From contig NC_008593.1 of NCBI RefSeq assembly GCF_000014125.1, positions 1,302,001 to 1,366,000 on the forward strand: DNA of 64,000 nucleotides, read 5' to 3'. Numbering within the stretch: position 1 is the stretch's first letter; each line of letters begins with the position of its first letter. The position numbers and the translations under genes are program-made. The notes under the pieces are model-generated. The model did not search any database, was not told the origin of the DNA, and saw nothing but the letters and a program-made list of their open reading frames with translations. Below are positions 1 to 10,888 of this stretch, one piece after another. Origin of the DNA: Clostridium novyi NT (GTDB taxonomy: Bacteria > Bacillota > Clostridia > Clostridiales > Clostridiaceae).

Positions 1-180
1 GGAAAAACAGTTGAAGTTCTAGTTGAAGGTCCTAGTAAAAATGATGATACAAAACTTATGGGTAGAACTAGATCAGGAAAACTTGTAAACTTTAATGGAT
101 GTTTAGATCAAGTAGGAAAACTTGTAAATATAAAAATAACTAAAGCAAATTCTTTTTCATTAACTGGTGAAATAATATAA
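1..180 (+). CDS. miaB: MiaB tRNA methylthiotransferase, C-terminal end (partial)
   Basis: The first 59 codons are open and end at TAA 178-180. The peptide ([10 protein letters not shown], then [11 protein letters not shown] and [12 protein letters not shown]) looks like the TRAM RNA-binding domain that closes MiaB, the radical-SAM enzyme that methylthiolates i6A37 of tRNA. A following mutS-mutL-miaA order is the usual clostridial neighbourhood of miaB, and MiaA, which makes the i6A substrate, is encoded 4.8 kb downstream. The radical-SAM domain lies outside the window. The related enzyme RimO also ends in TRAM, but RimO is present elsewhere in this window, so MiaB is preferred. Confidence 0.85.
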   Translation, partial: GKTVEVLVEGPSKNDDTKLMGRTRSGKLVNFNGCLDQVGKLVNIKITKANSFSLTGEII

Positions 181-207
181 AAGGCTCTTTTTAGAGCTTT
201 TTATATT
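179..207 (+). terminator. Rho-independent terminator after miaB
   Basis: A 10-bp stem with one mismatch (179-188 with 193-202, AGAGC/GCTCT core) and a 4-nt loop runs into a T-tract. It overlaps the miaB stop codon and separates miaB from mutS. Confidence 0.6.
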
Positions 208-231
208 ATAAAAAATTAAGGAGGAATATTA

Positions 232-2961
232 ATGGCACTTACGCCAATGATGAAGCAATATCTTGAAGTAAAAGAAAGAAATAAAGATTGTATTTTATTT
301 TTTAGACTAGGTGACTTTTATGAAATGTTCTTTGAAGATGCTGAAACTGCAGCTCGTGAATTAGAACTGGTACTTACAGGACGTGATTGTGGTCTTGAAA
401 ATAGGGCCCCTATGTGTGGAATACCATATCATGCTGCAAATACATATATAAGTAGGCTTATTACTAAAGGATATAAGGTAGCTATATGTGAACAATTAGA
501 AGATCCTTCTAAAGCTAAAGGAATAGTTAAAAGAGATGTAATCAAGATATATACTCCTGGAACTTATTCTGATGCATCTTTCTTAGAAGAAACTAAAAAT
601 AATTATTTAATGAGTCTTTATTTAGAAAATGAACTTGTATGTATGGCCTTTGCAGATGTTTCTACAGGCGACTTTCAATGCACTTATGTAAAATATAATG
701 AATCTTCTATATTAGATGAAATATCTAAATTTATGCCAAAAGAAATAGTAATTATCGATAGTATAGATGACACTATAATAAAAGCAATAAAAGAAAGATT
801 TGAAGTATCATTTACCGTTAAAAATAAAGATTTTTTCTATTTAAATGCTTCTTTGAATCTTAAAAATCAATTTCCAGACTTTAAGGAAGAAAACTATGAT
901 GATATAGTCATAACTGGTTGTAACGGACTTTTAAACTATATAATAGAAACTCAAAAGACTACATTAATTCACATAAATAAACTAGATTATTATGAAACTG
1001 TAGATTATTTAAGTATAGATATAAATTCAAGACGTAATCTTGAACTTACAGAAACTTTAAGAGATAAATCAAAAAAAGGTTCTCTTTTATGGGTACTTGA
1101 TAAGACAACTACGGCAATGGGTGCTAGACTTCTTAGAAAATGGGTAGAACAACCTTTGATTCACAAAGAAATTATAGAAAATCGTCAAAATGCTGTAGAA
1201 GAAATATTAAATAATGTACCTCTTTTAGATGATTTAAGAAATAACCTAAAGGATGTTTATGATATAGAAAGATTAGCAGGAAAAATTTCTTCTAAAACTG
1301 TCAATGCAAAAGAATTACTTTCTTTAAAAAATTCTATTGGGAACTTACCAATTATTAAAAAAATCATTGAAAATTATAATACGGACCTTTTAAAAAATAT
1401 TTATTCAAGCTTAGATTGTTTAGAGGATTTATATTCGTTACTAGATAACTCTATATTACCTTCTCCAGCGCTTTCTATAAAAGAAGGAGGAATAATAAAG
1501 GATGGTTACAATAAGACAATAGATGAGCTAAGAATGGCAAAATCCCATGGAACTGAATGGATAGCTTCTCTAGAAGAACAAGAAAGAAATATAACTGGAA
1601 TAAAATCACTAAAAGTTAAATACAATAAAGTTTTTGGATACTACATTGAAATTACAAAATCTAATTTAAATCAAGTTCCTGAAAATAGATATATAAGAAA
1701 ACAAACTCTTGCTAATTGTGAAAGATTCATAACTCCAGAATTAAAAGAGGTAGAAGATAAAATCTTAGGTGCTCAAGAAAAACTTATGGAACTTGAATAT
1801 AATGTATTTGTAGAAATAAGAGAACTTATAGAAAAAGAAATTTATAGAATAAAAAACACTGCTAAACTTATATCTAGCATAGATGTACTTCAATCTTTAG
1901 CAATAGTAGCATTAGAAAGCAATTATTCAAAGCCTATAATAAAATTAGATGGAGAACTTTTAATAAAAGATGGAAGACATCCTGTAGTAGAGAAAATGAT
2001 ACCTAGGGATTCCTTTGTATCCAACGACACTATTCTTGATAATAAAGATCATCAATTACTATTGATTACAGGACCTAATATGGCAGGTAAATCTACTTAC
2101 ATGAGACAGGTTGCTTTAATAACTCTTATGGCGCAAATAGGTAGTTTTGTACCTGCAAAAGAAGCTGAAATTGTTATATGCGATAAAATTTTTACAAGAA
2201 TAGGTGCATCAGATGATTTAGCTCGTGGAAAAAGTACCTTTATGGTTGAAATGTGGGAAGTTGCAAACATATTAAACAATGCTACTAATAAAAGTTTAAT
2301 ATTATTAGATGAAGTAGGTAGAGGTACTAGTACCTATGATGGTTTAAGTATTGCATGGGCAGTAATTGAGTATATATGTAAAGATAATAACTTAAAGAGC
2401 AAAACATTATTTGCAACACATTATCACGAACTTACTTCACTAGAAGGAAAAATCAAAGGAGTTAAAAACTATTCCATAGCAGTAAAAAAAGTAGATGATG
2501 ATATAATCTTTTTAAGAAAAATTATAGAAGGTGGAGCAGATGAATCTTACGGAATAGAGGTTGCAAAACTTGCAGGAATACCATCTGTTGTTACAAATAG
2601 GGCTAAAGAAATACTAAATACTCTTGAAGAAAACTCTCCTCAAAACAATGATATTTCAAAAGAATCATCTAGTAGTTCTAATAGTCATGATAAATTAGAA
2701 TCATCTGTAATAAAAGAATCAGAATCTAATATAAAAACTTATGATGAAATTTCTAATTTAGAAACTAATAAAATTAAAGAAGCACAAGTAGAAGTAGCAG
2801 TGGAAAAAGAAGTAACTCAAGATATAAAACAAATAGGCTTTTTAGATATAGAAAAGGAAGCTTTAATTAAAGAAATATCTTCTATAGACATACTTAATAT
2901 GACGGTTAAAGATTGTTTTGATAAATTGTATGATATAATAAATAAAGCAAAATCCTTGTAA
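232..2961 (+). CDS. mutS: DNA mismatch repair protein MutS
   Basis: MutS recognises base mismatches and small loops and recruits MutL in an ATP-dependent way. The 909-residue product has the mismatch-contacting Phe-X-Glu motif in GDFYEMF (residues 27-33), a Walker A GPNMAGKS (about 614-621), a Walker [10 protein letters not shown] (about 693) and ATHYHEL (about 728). The start ATG has an AAGGAGG site at 218-224. Residues about 800-865 form a hydrophilic Ser/Glu/Lys-rich linker before the final helix, which makes the protein somewhat longer than typical MutS (about 850-880 residues). It is followed 19 bp later by mutL, with which it is surely co-transcribed. Confidence 0.98.
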   Translation: MALTPMMKQYLEVKERNKDCILFFRLGDFYEMFFEDAETAARELELVLTGRDCGLENRAPMCGIPYHAANTYISRLITKGYKVAICEQLEDPSKAKGIVKRDVIKIYTPGTYSDASFLEETKNNYLMSLYLENELVCMAFADVSTGDFQCTYVKYNESSILDEISKFMPKEIVIIDSIDDTIIKAIKERFEVSFTVKNKDFFYLNASLNLKNQFPDFKEENYDDIVITGCNGLLNYIIETQKTTLIHINKLDYYETVDYLSIDINSRRNLELTETLRDKSKKGSLLWVLDKTTTAMGARLLRKWVEQPLIHKEIIENRQNAVEEILNNVPLLDDLRNNLKDVYDIERLAGKISSKTVNAKELLSLKNSIGNLPIIKKIIENYNTDLLKNIYSSLDCLEDLYSLLDNSILPSPALSIKEGGIIKDGYNKTIDELRMAKSHGTEWIASLEEQERNITGIKSLKVKYNKVFGYYIEITKSNLNQVPENRYIRKQTLANCERFITPELKEVEDKILGAQEKLMELEYNVFVEIRELIEKEIYRIKNTAKLISSIDVLQSLAIVALESNYSKPIIKLDGELLIKDGRHPVVEKMIPRDSFVSNDTILDNKDHQLLLITGPNMAGKSTYMRQVALITLMAQIGSFVPAKEAEIVICDKIFTRIGASDDLARGKSTFMVEMWEVANILNNATNKSLILLDEVGRGTSTYDGLSIAWAVIEYICKDNNLKSKTLFATHYHELTSLEGKIKGVKNYSIAVKKVDDDIIFLRKIIEGGADESYGIEVAKLAGIPSVVTNRAKEILNTLEENSPQNNDISKESSSSSNSHDKLESSVIKESESNIKTYDEISNLETNKIKEAQVEVAVEKEVTQDIKQIGFLDIEKEALIKEISSIDILNMTVKDCFDKLYDIINKAKSL

Positions 2962-2980
2962 TTTTATAGAAGGTGATTAT

Positions 2981-4918
2981 TTGAAAAGAATAAATGTATT
3001 AAGTGAAGAAACATCTAACAAAATAGCAGCTGGAGAGGTTGTTGAAAGACCTGCTTCAGTTGTTAAAGAACTTGTAGAAAATAGTATAGATGCAAATGCC
3101 AAGAACATAACTATAGAAATTAAAGAAAGCGGAAAAGATAGCATTAAAATATCTGATGATGGTATAGGCATACATCCAAATGATATTGAAAAAGCTTTTA
3201 TGCCACATGGTACTAGTAAAATTTCTTTAATTGAAGATTTATACTCCATAAATACTTTTGGCTTTAGAGGGGAAGCTCTTCCGAGTATTGCTGCAGTTTC
3301 TAATGTATTATTAAAGAGTAAAACAATGGATTCTGATTTTGGAAAAGAAATCTTAGTTTCAGGTGGAAGAATAAATCACATAAAAGACACAGCTTGTAAT
3401 ATAGGTACAGTTATTTCTGTAGAAAATTTATTTTTTAATGTTCCCGCTAGAGAAAAATTTTTAAAATCAGACAGAAGAGAGTCAAGTTTAATATCTAATA
3501 TTATAAATAGACTGGCACTTGCAAATCACAATATATCCTTTAAATATTATACTAATAACAAAAAAACACTTATGACTTATGCATCTAGTGATGTTAAAAA
3601 TACTATAAGATCAATTTATGGTAAGAATATCTATGAAAATATCATAAGTTTTGAAGAACATTCAGATATAGTTTCTGTATATGGATATATAGGTAATTCT
3701 GAGATAAGTAGGGGAAGTCGTAATAATCAAAGTATATTTGTAAACAAACGCTATATAAAAAGTGGTACTATTACAGCAGCAGTAGAAAATGCTTTCAAAT
3801 CTTTTTCTACTGTAAACAAGTTCCCTTTCTTTGTATTATTTGTTGATATCTATCCTGAATTTATAGATGTTAATGTTCATCCAACTAAGTCAGAAGTTAA
3901 ATTTCAAGATGAAAGAATAATATACAAAGTTGTCTTTGATGCTGTTCATAGTGCATTATCAACTAGCATTAAAGAGTCCTTTAATATAAACAAGGATTCT
4001 ATATTTGATGATAAAGATACTACTTATAACCTTATACAAGATGAAACACCAAAACAAGAACAAGTACAAATTCCAATAGACCTTCAAAACAAAAGAAGTG
4101 ATTCTATTATAGAAAATTTGCCAAAGTTTAACCCTAATGTTTCCTATGAAAAACCTAAAGATTCATGCAGAGAAAATTGTTTAAATAGTATAGATATTAA
4201 TTTAAAAAATACTACTGAAGAACTTAAAACTAAAGATATTTATTACGAGAATTCTATATCTGCTTCTCCAAAAGATAATATTCTATGTGAAAAGTCTCAA
4301 AGTAAAAATATAGATAATTATAATACTATAGAAGCAAAATTTCCTAGATTAAATATACTAGGACAATTTAACAAAACATATATTTTAGCTGAAAGTTTAG
4401 ATACATTTTATATGATTGATCAGCATGCTGCACATGAAAAGATTTTATTTGAAAAATTCAAAAATCAAATAGAAAACAGGGATGTTATATCTCAAATTTT
4501 ATTAACACCTGTAATAATTGAAATGAGTGCAGAAGATTTTGCATATTACTCCGAAAATATTAATATATTTCATGAAAGCGGTTTTGTAACAGAAGTTTTT
4601 GGAGACAATATTATAAGCATAAGAGAGGCACCAATGCTTCTTGGTAAGGTTAGCACCAAAGATTTCTTTTTAGAAATTTTTGACGATATAAAAAATATGG
4701 GCAATGGAAATATAGCAAAAATTAAGCATAACATGATATCTTCTTTAGCATGCAAAGCAGCTATTAAAGCAAATCATACTTTATCCTATGAAGAAATGAA
4801 TTCTTTAATAGAAGATTTACGTTATATAGAAGAACCTTTTAATTGTCCTCATGGTAGACCTACCATTATAAAATTAACTTTAAAAGAAATTGAAAAGAAA
4901 TTTAAGCGTATTCAATAA
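2981..4918 (+). CDS. mutL: DNA mismatch repair endonuclease MutL
   Basis: MutL couples MutS mismatch recognition to strand incision. The N-terminal GHKL ATPase is clear: [32 protein letters not shown] and GFRGEAL. The C-terminal domain keeps the metal-binding endonuclease motif [12 protein letters not shown] (from about residue 480), an ACKAAIK segment and CPHGRPT (about 622), so this is the nicking type of MutL found in bacteria without MutH. The start is TTG, 5 nt after an AGGTGA ribosome site. A long variable linker (about residues 345-450) joins the two domains, as is normal. Length is 645 residues. Confidence 0.97.
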
Positions 4919-4930
4919 AGGAGATTTTAA

Positions 4931-5875
4931 ATGAAACAAGATTTATTTATTTTAGCAGGTCCTACTGCTGTTGGAAAAACAGATATTTCAATTAAACTTG
5001 CACAAAAATTAAATGGAGAGATTATCTCAGCAGACTCCATGCAAATTTATAAACATATGGATATAGGTTCTGCTAAAATTACGGAAGCTGAAAAAGAAGG
5101 AATACCTCATCATCTAATAGACTTTGTAAGTCCCTTTGATGAATTCAGTGTTGCAGAGTTTAAAGAAAAGTCTAAAAACGCAATAAAGGACATTGCATCT
5201 AGAGGAAAACTACCTATGATAGTAGGAGGAACAGGATTTTATATAGATTCTCTAATATTTAATTATGATTTTGCAAACACTTATAAAGATGAAGAATATA
5301 GAGAACATCTAAAAAATCTAGCCTCTGAACATGGTAAAGAATATGTTCATGAGCTTTTAAAAGATATAGATGAAGTTTCTTATAAAAAACTATATCCAAA
5401 TGATTTAAAAAGAGTAATTAGAGCTCTAGAAGTTTTTAAACTTACTGGAAAAACTATTTCTGAATTTAATAAGGAGCAAGATATATTTGATATTCCTTAT
5501 AATGTATACTACTTTGTTTTAAATATGGATAGAAGTAAATTATATGAAAGAATTAATAAAAGAGTCGATATAATGATGGAAAAAGGATTAATAGAAGAAG
5601 TAAAATCCCTTCAAAATATGGGATGCACTCCTGATATGCAATCCATGAAAGGTATAGGATATAAAGAAATTTTATATTATTTGGATGGAAAACTTTCTTT
5701 AGATGAAGCCGTAGAACTTATTAAAAAAGGAAGTAGACATTACGCTAAACGTCAACTAACTTGGTTTAGAAAAGATAATAGAGTAAACTGGATAGATAAA
5801 GATCAATATAAAGATGATACAGAAGTATGTAATGCTATAGAAGAAAAATTTTTAAATTTAAAAAATAATTTATAA
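4931..5875 (+). CDS. miaA: tRNA dimethylallyltransferase MiaA
   Basis: MiaA adds a dimethylallyl group to N6 of A37 in tRNAs reading U-starting codons; MiaB (1-180) then methylthiolates it. The P-loop GPTAVGKT is at residues 10-17, followed by the family segments [52 protein letters not shown] and [13 protein letters not shown]. Length (314 residues) is normal. It starts 12 bp after mutL with an AAAGGAG site, so it belongs to the mutS-mutL-miaA-hfq operon. Confidence 0.98.
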
Positions 5876-5897
5876 AAATAGCTTGGAGGGGATAAGC

Positions 5898-6131
5898 ATG
5901 AATAAATCTACCAATAATCTACAAGATTTATTTTTAAACAATGCCAGAATAAACAGAATATCTGTAACTATCTTTTTAACAAATGGTTACAAATTAGAAG
6001 GTTTAGTAAAAGGGTTTGATAATTTCACAATAATTCTTGACAATAATGGTAAACAAATGATGATATACAAACATGCAGTTTCTACTATAATTCCTAAATC
6101 ACCAATACTATTTACAAACAAAGAAAAATAA
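5898..6131 (+). CDS. hfq: RNA chaperone Hfq
   Basis: Hfq is a ring-forming Sm-like protein that binds A/U-rich RNA and helps small RNAs pair with mRNA. The 77-residue product has the Sm1 strand pair ([19 protein letters not shown]) and the Sm2 motif YKHAVSTI, with an N-terminal helix including [14 protein letters not shown] at 5883 would extend the frame, but it overlaps the GGAGGGG ribosome site (5885-5891), so ATG 5898 is the start. The gene sits 22 bp after miaA, the classic miaA-hfq order, and is closed by a strong terminator. Confidence 0.96.
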
Positions 6132-6155
6132 TAAATTTTAAAAATGCATTTCACT

Positions 6156-6186
6156 AAAAGTCTTAGGATGCCCTAAGACTTTTTTA
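6156..6186 (+). terminator. Terminator of the mutS-hfq operon
   Basis: Perfect 12-bp inverted repeat (6156-6167 with 6172-6183; AAGTCTTAGG arm) with a 4-nt loop and a T-tract. Confidence 0.9.
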
Positions 6187-6249
6187 TTTGAATGTATTAG
6201 ATAATACAGCCCATAATGTAATTTACTTATGCACGAAAGGATGATAAAC

Positions 6250-8655
6250 ATGAATGTGCTACAGTATATTAAAGATAATATACTAATTTTTGATGGAGCT
6301 ATGGGTACAATGCTTCAAAAATCAGGATTAAATTTAGGAGAAAGTCCTGAAAAATTAAATTTTTCTCATGAAAATTTAATAATAGATATTCATAAAAAAT
6401 ATATAGAGGCAGGAGCTAATGTTATAACTACAAATACATTTGGAGCTAATGAACTTAAACTAAAAAACACTTCATTTTCAGTAGAAGATGTTATATATAA
6501 AGCTGTTTCTCTTGCCATTAAAGCCAAAGAAGATACAAACTGCTTTATAGCACTTGATATAGGACCTATTGGTCAATTATTAGAACCTATGGGTACACTT
6601 AAATTTGAAGACGCTATAAATATCTTTAAACGTCAAATAAAAGCAGGAGTTAAAGCAGGAGTAGATTTAATACTTATAGAAACAATGACAGACTTATATG
6701 AAATGAAAGCTGCAATATTAGCAGCAAAAGAAACATGTGATCTTCCTATATTCGCGACTATGTCTTTTGAAAATGATGGTAGAACTTTTACTGGATGTCT
6801 TCCTGAAAGTATGGCAGTTACGTTAGAAGCACTAGGTGTCACCGCAGTAGGCGTTAATTGTTCACTAGGACCAAAAGAATTAAAACCTATAGTAAAAAAA
6901 ACATTAGAACATACTAATTTACCAGTAATAGTTCAACCTAATGCAGGACTTCCAACTATAGTAAATGGACAATCTTTATATACTATTACACCTGAAGAAT
7001 TTTGTAATTATGTTGAATCTTTAATAGATATGGGAGTTTCTATCATAGGCGGATGTTGTGGCACTACACCAGATTTTATAAAATGCCTAAAATCTATGTC
7101 CCATCATAAAAAAGTATTAAAAAGAGATCCTATAAAAAAGAGTTTCCTTACAACTCCTTCTAAAATATTAGAATTAAATGAGGTTAGGATAATTGGCGAG
7201 AAAATAAATCCTTCTGGTAAAAAAAACTTAAAAGAAGCCATTATAAATGATGATATGGACTATATATTAAAACAAGCTATAACTCAACTTAATGGAGGAG
7301 CTGATATATTAGACATAAATGTTGGACTTCCAGAAATAAATGAGGCTAATATTTTAGAAAATACTATAAAAGAAATTCAAAGCAGAATAGATATTCCTCT
7401 GTCTATAGATTCTAGCAACTTAGAAGCTATTGAAAGAGCTTTAAGAATATACAATGGTAAACCTATAGTGAATTCTGTAAATGGAGAAAATAGTTCTTTA
7501 GAGACTATACTGCCTCTAGTGAAAAAGTACGGTGCTTCTGTAATTGGATTAACTTTAGATAATAAGGGTATACCTAAAACAGCCGGTGAAAGATTTGAAA
7601 TTGGTAAAAAAATATTAAATACTGCTTTAGAATATGGTATAAAAAAAGAGGATGTATATATAGACTGTTTAACACTTACTGTATCAGCTCAGCAAAAAGA
7701 AGTTATGGAAACATTAAAAGCTTTAAAGATGGTTAAAGAAAATTTAGGAGTAAAAACACTTCTTGGAATATCTAATATTTCTTTTGGACTTCCAAATAGG
7801 GATATAATAAATGAAACATTTTTATCATTAGCACTGGGAGCAGGATTAGATCTTCCTATTATGAACCCCAATAATGAAAATATGATAAACATCATAAATG
7901 CATTTAAAGTTTTAAACAATAATGATAAAAATGCTAAACACTACATAGAAACCTATAAAGATAAAAAAATATCAACTACTATAGTTACAAATAATAATTC
8001 TTCTAATGAAAGCTTAAACCCTGCTTTTAAAAATGAAGCATCCTTAGAAAATTCTATACTACAGGGACTAAAAAGCAATACAAAAGACTTAGTAAAGGAA
8101 CTACTAAAAACAAATAATGAACTAAATATAATAAATGATTATTTAATTCCAGCTCTAGATAGAGTAGGGGATAGGTATGAAAGTGGAGAAATATTTCTTC
8201 CGCAACTCATACAAGCTGCTGAAACTGTTAAAATAGCCTTTGACTTAATTAAAGAAAACTTAAATAGAAATAATAAAAAAGAGATAACTAAAGGTACAAT
8301 AATGCTAGCTACAGTAAAAGGAGACGTTCATGACATTGGAAAAAACATAGTTAAAGTAATTCTTGAAAACTATGGATACGAAATCTTAGATTTAGGCAAA
8401 GATGTACCAATTGAAAGAATAGTAAAAGAAGCTATCGAAAACGACATTAAATTAGTTGGTTTAAGTGCTCTTATGACAACAACTGTTAAATCTATGGAGG
8501 ATACTATTACTGCCTTAAAAAAAGCTAATTTTAAGGGAAAAATTATGGCTTCTGGAGCTGTAATAACTAAAGATTACTCAATTAAAATGGGAGCAGACTT
8601 TTGTGCAAAAGATGCAAAAGATTCTGTAGAAATTGCAAAATTAGTATTTGGTTAA
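6250..8655 (+). CDS. metH: Cobalamin-dependent methionine synthase (MetH), short form
   Basis: It transfers a methyl group from methyltetrahydrofolate via cobalamin to homocysteine. Order of domains: homocysteine-binding barrel with zinc ligands in GVNCSLGP (C204) and GGCCGTTP (C269/C270); pterin-binding barrel from IIGEKINPSGK; a four-helix cap; and a B12 Rossmann domain with GDVHDIGKN, where H694 is the cobalt ligand. The 801-residue chain stops there: the C-terminal AdoMet reactivation domain of E. coli MetH is absent, as is common in anaerobes, so a separate reactivase would be needed. ATG 6250 is preferred to an in-frame ATG at 6229 because AAAGGATG lies at 6237-6244. It appears monocistronic between two terminators. 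Confidence 0.93.
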   Translation: MNVLQYIKDNILIFDGAMGTMLQKSGLNLGESPEKLNFSHENLIIDIHKKYIEAGANVITTNTFGANELKLKNTSFSVEDVIYKAVSLAIKAKEDTNCFIALDIGPIGQLLEPMGTLKFEDAINIFKRQIKAGVKAGVDLILIETMTDLYEMKAAILAAKETCDLPIFATMSFENDGRTFTGCLPESMAVTLEALGVTAVGVNCSLGPKELKPIVKKTLEHTNLPVIVQPNAGLPTIVNGQSLYTITPEEFCNYVESLIDMGVSIIGGCCGTTPDFIKCLKSMSHHKKVLKRDPIKKSFLTTPSKILELNEVRIIGEKINPSGKKNLKEAIINDDMDYILKQAITQLNGGADILDINVGLPEINEANILENTIKEIQSRIDIPLSIDSSNLEAIERALRIYNGKPIVNSVNGENSSLETILPLVKKYGASVIGLTLDNKGIPKTAGERFEIGKKILNTALEYGIKKEDVYIDCLTLTVSAQQKEVMETLKALKMVKENLGVKTLLGISNISFGLPNRDIINETFLSLALGAGLDLPIMNPNNENMINIINAFKVLNNNDKNAKHYIETYKDKKISTTIVTNNNSSNESLNPAFKNEASLENSILQGLKSNTKDLVKELLKTNNELNIINDYLIPALDRVGDRYESGEIFLPQLIQAAETVKIAFDLIKENLNRNNKKEITKGTIMLATVKGDVHDIGKNIVKVILENYGYEILDLGKDVPIERIVKEAIENDIKLVGLSALMTTTVKSMEDTITALKKANFKGKIMASGAVITKDYSIKMGADFCAKDAKDSVEIAKLVFG

Positions 8656-8657
8656 TT

Positions 8658-8687
8658 AAAAATAGGCGTATTTGCCTATTTTTTTTA
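8658..8687 (+). terminator. Terminator of metH
   Basis: Perfect 10-bp stem (8658-8667 with 8674-8683; ATAGGC/GCCTAT core), 6-nt loop, followed by T residues. Confidence 0.9.
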
Positions 8688-8756
8688 TATATGCTAATAT
8701 ATTTTTAGCGAAAATTTTAGAAAATATAGTTATTATAAAGCTTGGAGGATTTATCT

Positions 8757-10037
8757 ATGCTAGAAAGCACAAAACAATTTTTAAAAAAATATAATATAAA
8801 TGATAGAGTTTTAAAATTATATGAAACTGCTATGAATGATATACAAAATCAATTTAAAATTTTAGATGATATTAGAGAATTTAATCAACTTAAAGTTTTA
8901 AATGCATTTCAAGAAGAAAGAATAAGTGAAGCTCATTTTACAAATTCATCTGGTTACGGTTATGGAGATATTGGAAGAGATTCATTAGATGCAGTTTATG
9001 CAAGAGTATTTAATACAGAAAGTGCACTTGTAAGACCTCACTTTGTTAATGGTACCCATGCATTAGGCGCTGCTTTATTTGGTAATTTAAGACCAGGAAA
9101 TACTATGTTATCTGTATGTGGAGAACCTTACGATACATTACATGATGTAATAGGTATTACTGAAAACTCAAATATGGGATCATTAAAGGAATTTGGCATA
9201 AACTATAAACAAGTAGACTTAAAAGAAGATGGAAAACCAAACCTAGAAGAAATAGAAAAAGTTCTTAAAGAAGATGAGTCTATAACTCTTGTACATATTC
9301 AAAGATCCACTGGTTATGGATGGAGAAGAGCTTTACTAATAGAAGATATTAAATCTATAGTAGACTGTGTAAAGAATATTAGAAAAGATATTATTTGCTT
9401 TGTAGACAATTGCTACGGCGAATTTATGGATACAAAAGAACCTACAGATGTAGGAGCTGATCTTATTGCAGGATCATTAATTAAAAATATTGGTGGTGGA
9501 ATTGCTCCAACTGGAGGATATTTAGCTGGAACTAAAGATTGCATAGAAAAGACATCTTATAGATTAACTGTCCCTGGAATAGGAGGGGAGTGTGGTTCTA
9601 CTTTCGGAGTTGTACGTTCTATGTATCAAGGATTATTCTTAGCACCTCATATATCAATGGAAGCTTTAAAAGGAGCAATATTATGTTCTAGAATTATGGA
9701 ACTTGCAGGATTTGAAGTTATGCCAAAGTATGATGAAAAAAGAAGTGATATAATCCAATCTATAAAATTCAATGATAAAGATAAACTTATAGAGTTTTGT
9801 AAGGGAATTCAAACTGGTTCTCCAATAGATTCCTTTGTATCATGTGAGCCATGGGATATGCCAGGATACACTGATCAAGTTATAATGGCTGCTGGTGCAT
9901 TTATTCAAGGTTCTTCAATAGAATTATCAGCTGATGCTCCAATTCGCGAACCTTATATTGCATATCTTCAAGGTGGATTAACATTCGATCATGCTAAAAT
10001 AGGAATTTTAATAGCTTTAAGTAGAATTGTAAAATAG
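8757..10037 (+). CDS. PLP-dependent methionine gamma-lyase/aluminium-resistance family protein (YnbB-like)
   Basis: A 426-residue fold-type I PLP enzyme of the Met_gamma_lyase/aluminium-resistance family found near hfq and lexA in Firmicutes (B. subtilis YnbB). Visible marks are the substrate-loop segment SSGYGYGDIGRD, HIQRSTGYGWRRAL, the cofactor-binding VDNCYGEF, and the probable Schiff-base lysine K243 in AGSLIKNIGGG. The physiological substrate is not established; 'aluminium resistance' is a historical label. An upstream TTG at 8742 overlaps the GGAGG site, so ATG 8757 is used. Confidence 0.88.
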   Translation: MLESTKQFLKKYNINDRVLKLYETAMNDIQNQFKILDDIREFNQLKVLNAFQEERISEAHFTNSSGYGYGDIGRDSLDAVYARVFNTESALVRPHFVNGTHALGAALFGNLRPGNTMLSVCGEPYDTLHDVIGITENSNMGSLKEFGINYKQVDLKEDGKPNLEEIEKVLKEDESITLVHIQRSTGYGWRRALLIEDIKSIVDCVKNIRKDIICFVDNCYGEFMDTKEPTDVGADLIAGSLIKNIGGGIAPTGGYLAGTKDCIEKTSYRLTVPGIGGECGSTFGVVRSMYQGLFLAPHISMEALKGAILCSRIMELAGFEVMPKYDEKRSDIIQSIKFNDKDKLIEFCKGIQTGSPIDSFVSCEPWDMPGYTDQVIMAAGAFIQGSSIELSADAPIREPYIAYLQGGLTFDHAKIGILIALSRIVK

Positions 10038-10079
10038 TAAAAATTATAAAACAGTAATAGTATTACTTAACAATAAAAT

Positions 10080-10131
10080 AAAACTAGAGAAAAATGGTTT
10101 TTATATTTAAAATCGCTTTTCTCTAGTTTTT
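10080..10131. terminator. Bidirectional terminator between ynbB-like gene and lexA
   Basis: Perfect 14-bp inverted repeat (10080-10093 with 10117-10130) with a 23-nt middle; A and T tracts at the two ends suit the convergent genes. Confidence 0.8.
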
Positions 10132-10138
10132 AATTAAT

Positions 10139-10753
10139 TTAGTATCTTCTAAAAATCCCTGCAAGTTTTCCAACTATACTCACGCTATCGTCTTCTAATA
10201 TTATAGGATCCATGTTTTTATTTTCAGGTTGTAGTCTTATATGTTTATCTTCTTTAAAAAAACGTTTTAAAGTAACTTCATTATCGATTAATGCAACGAC
10301 TATTTCTCCGTTTTTAGCAGTATTAGTCTTTTCTATTATAGCTAAATCCCCATCTAATATACCTGCATCTATCATACTTTCACCTGATATTTTAAGCATG
10401 AATAAGTCCTTATTACTAGGTATAAAGTTTAAAGAAATAGGGAAGGTGTCTTCTATATTTTCTACTGCTAAAATAGGTGTTCCAGCAGTGACTTTTCCTA
10501 GTATAGGTATATTAACCATTTCTTTTGGAACTATAGGCTCTTTTAGTATTTCAATTGTTCTAGGTTTTGTTGAATCTCTTCTTATAAGACCTTTTTTCTC
10601 CAACTTAGATAAATGTCCATGTACAGATGAAGTAGAACTTAAACCTACGCCTTTGCATATTTCTCTTACAGAAGGTGGGTATCCTTTTTCAATTATTTGT
10701 TCTTTAATAAATTCATATATTTCTATCTGTTTATCTTCACTAGATCTACTCAT
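10139..10753 (-). CDS. lexA: SOS repressor LexA
   Basis: LexA represses DNA-damage genes and cleaves itself when stimulated by RecA filaments. The 204-residue product has the winged-helix DNA-binding domain ([20 protein letters not shown]), the scissile Ala90-Gly91 in VTAGTP, and the catalytic Ser126 (SGESM) and Lys163 (VTLKRF). A GTG nine bases upstream lies inside the AAGGAG ribosome site, so ATG at 10753 is the start. A LexA box overlaps its -35 element, so it should repress itself. It runs opposite to the genes on its left. Confidence 0.97.
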   Translation of the reverse strand: MSRSSEDKQIEIYEFIKEQIIEKGYPPSVREICKGVGLSSTSSVHGHLSKLEKKGLIRRDSTKPRTIEILKEPIVPKEMVNIPILGKVTAGTPILAVENIEDTFPISLNFIPSNKDLFMLKISGESMIDAGILDGDLAIIEKTNTAKNGEIVVALIDNEVTLKRFFKEDKHIRLQPENKNMDPIILEDDSVSIVGKLAGIFRRY

Positions 10754-10782
10754 TTTAAACACTCCTTATTCATATATTTTGA

Positions 10783-10811
10783 ATTATATCATAAATTTCC
10801 ACCGATATCAA
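10783..10811 (-). promoter_or_regulatory. lexA promoter
   Basis: On the minus strand, TTGATA (10806-10811) and TATAAT (10783-10788) are separated by 17 bp. The transcript would start shortly before the lexA ribosome site. Confidence 0.8.
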
Positions 10812-10821
10812 ACTAATGTTC
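10810..10821. promoter_or_regulatory. LexA box between lexA and the divergent Cys-rich gene
   Basis: On the minus strand the site reads GAACATTAGTTT, one base from the symmetrical Gram-positive form GAACnnnnGTTC. It overlaps the lexA -35 and lies 8 bp upstream of the -35 of the divergent gene, so one operator may control both. Confidence 0.7.
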
Positions 10822-10829
10822 TATGGCTA

Positions 10830-10858
10830 TTGATTATGCATAAAAGTTTTGATATAAT
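10830..10858 (+). promoter_or_regulatory. Promoter of the Cys-rich acidic protein gene
   Basis: TTGATT (10830-10835), 17-bp spacer, TATAAT (10853-10858). It is divergent from the lexA promoter with the LexA box just upstream. Confidence 0.75.
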
Positions 10859-10888
10859 ACTCTAATGATATAGAAAGAGGTGACGTTA

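Noticed and set aside
5883..5897. TTG start extending Hfq by five residues
   Set aside because: The TTG overlaps the GGAGGGG ribosome site that serves ATG 5898.
10212..10865. 217-residue plus-strand frame antisense to lexA
   Set aside because: It lies wholly over lexA and its promoter, has no ribosome site and shows no domain; it is an antisense shadow of an AT-rich gene.
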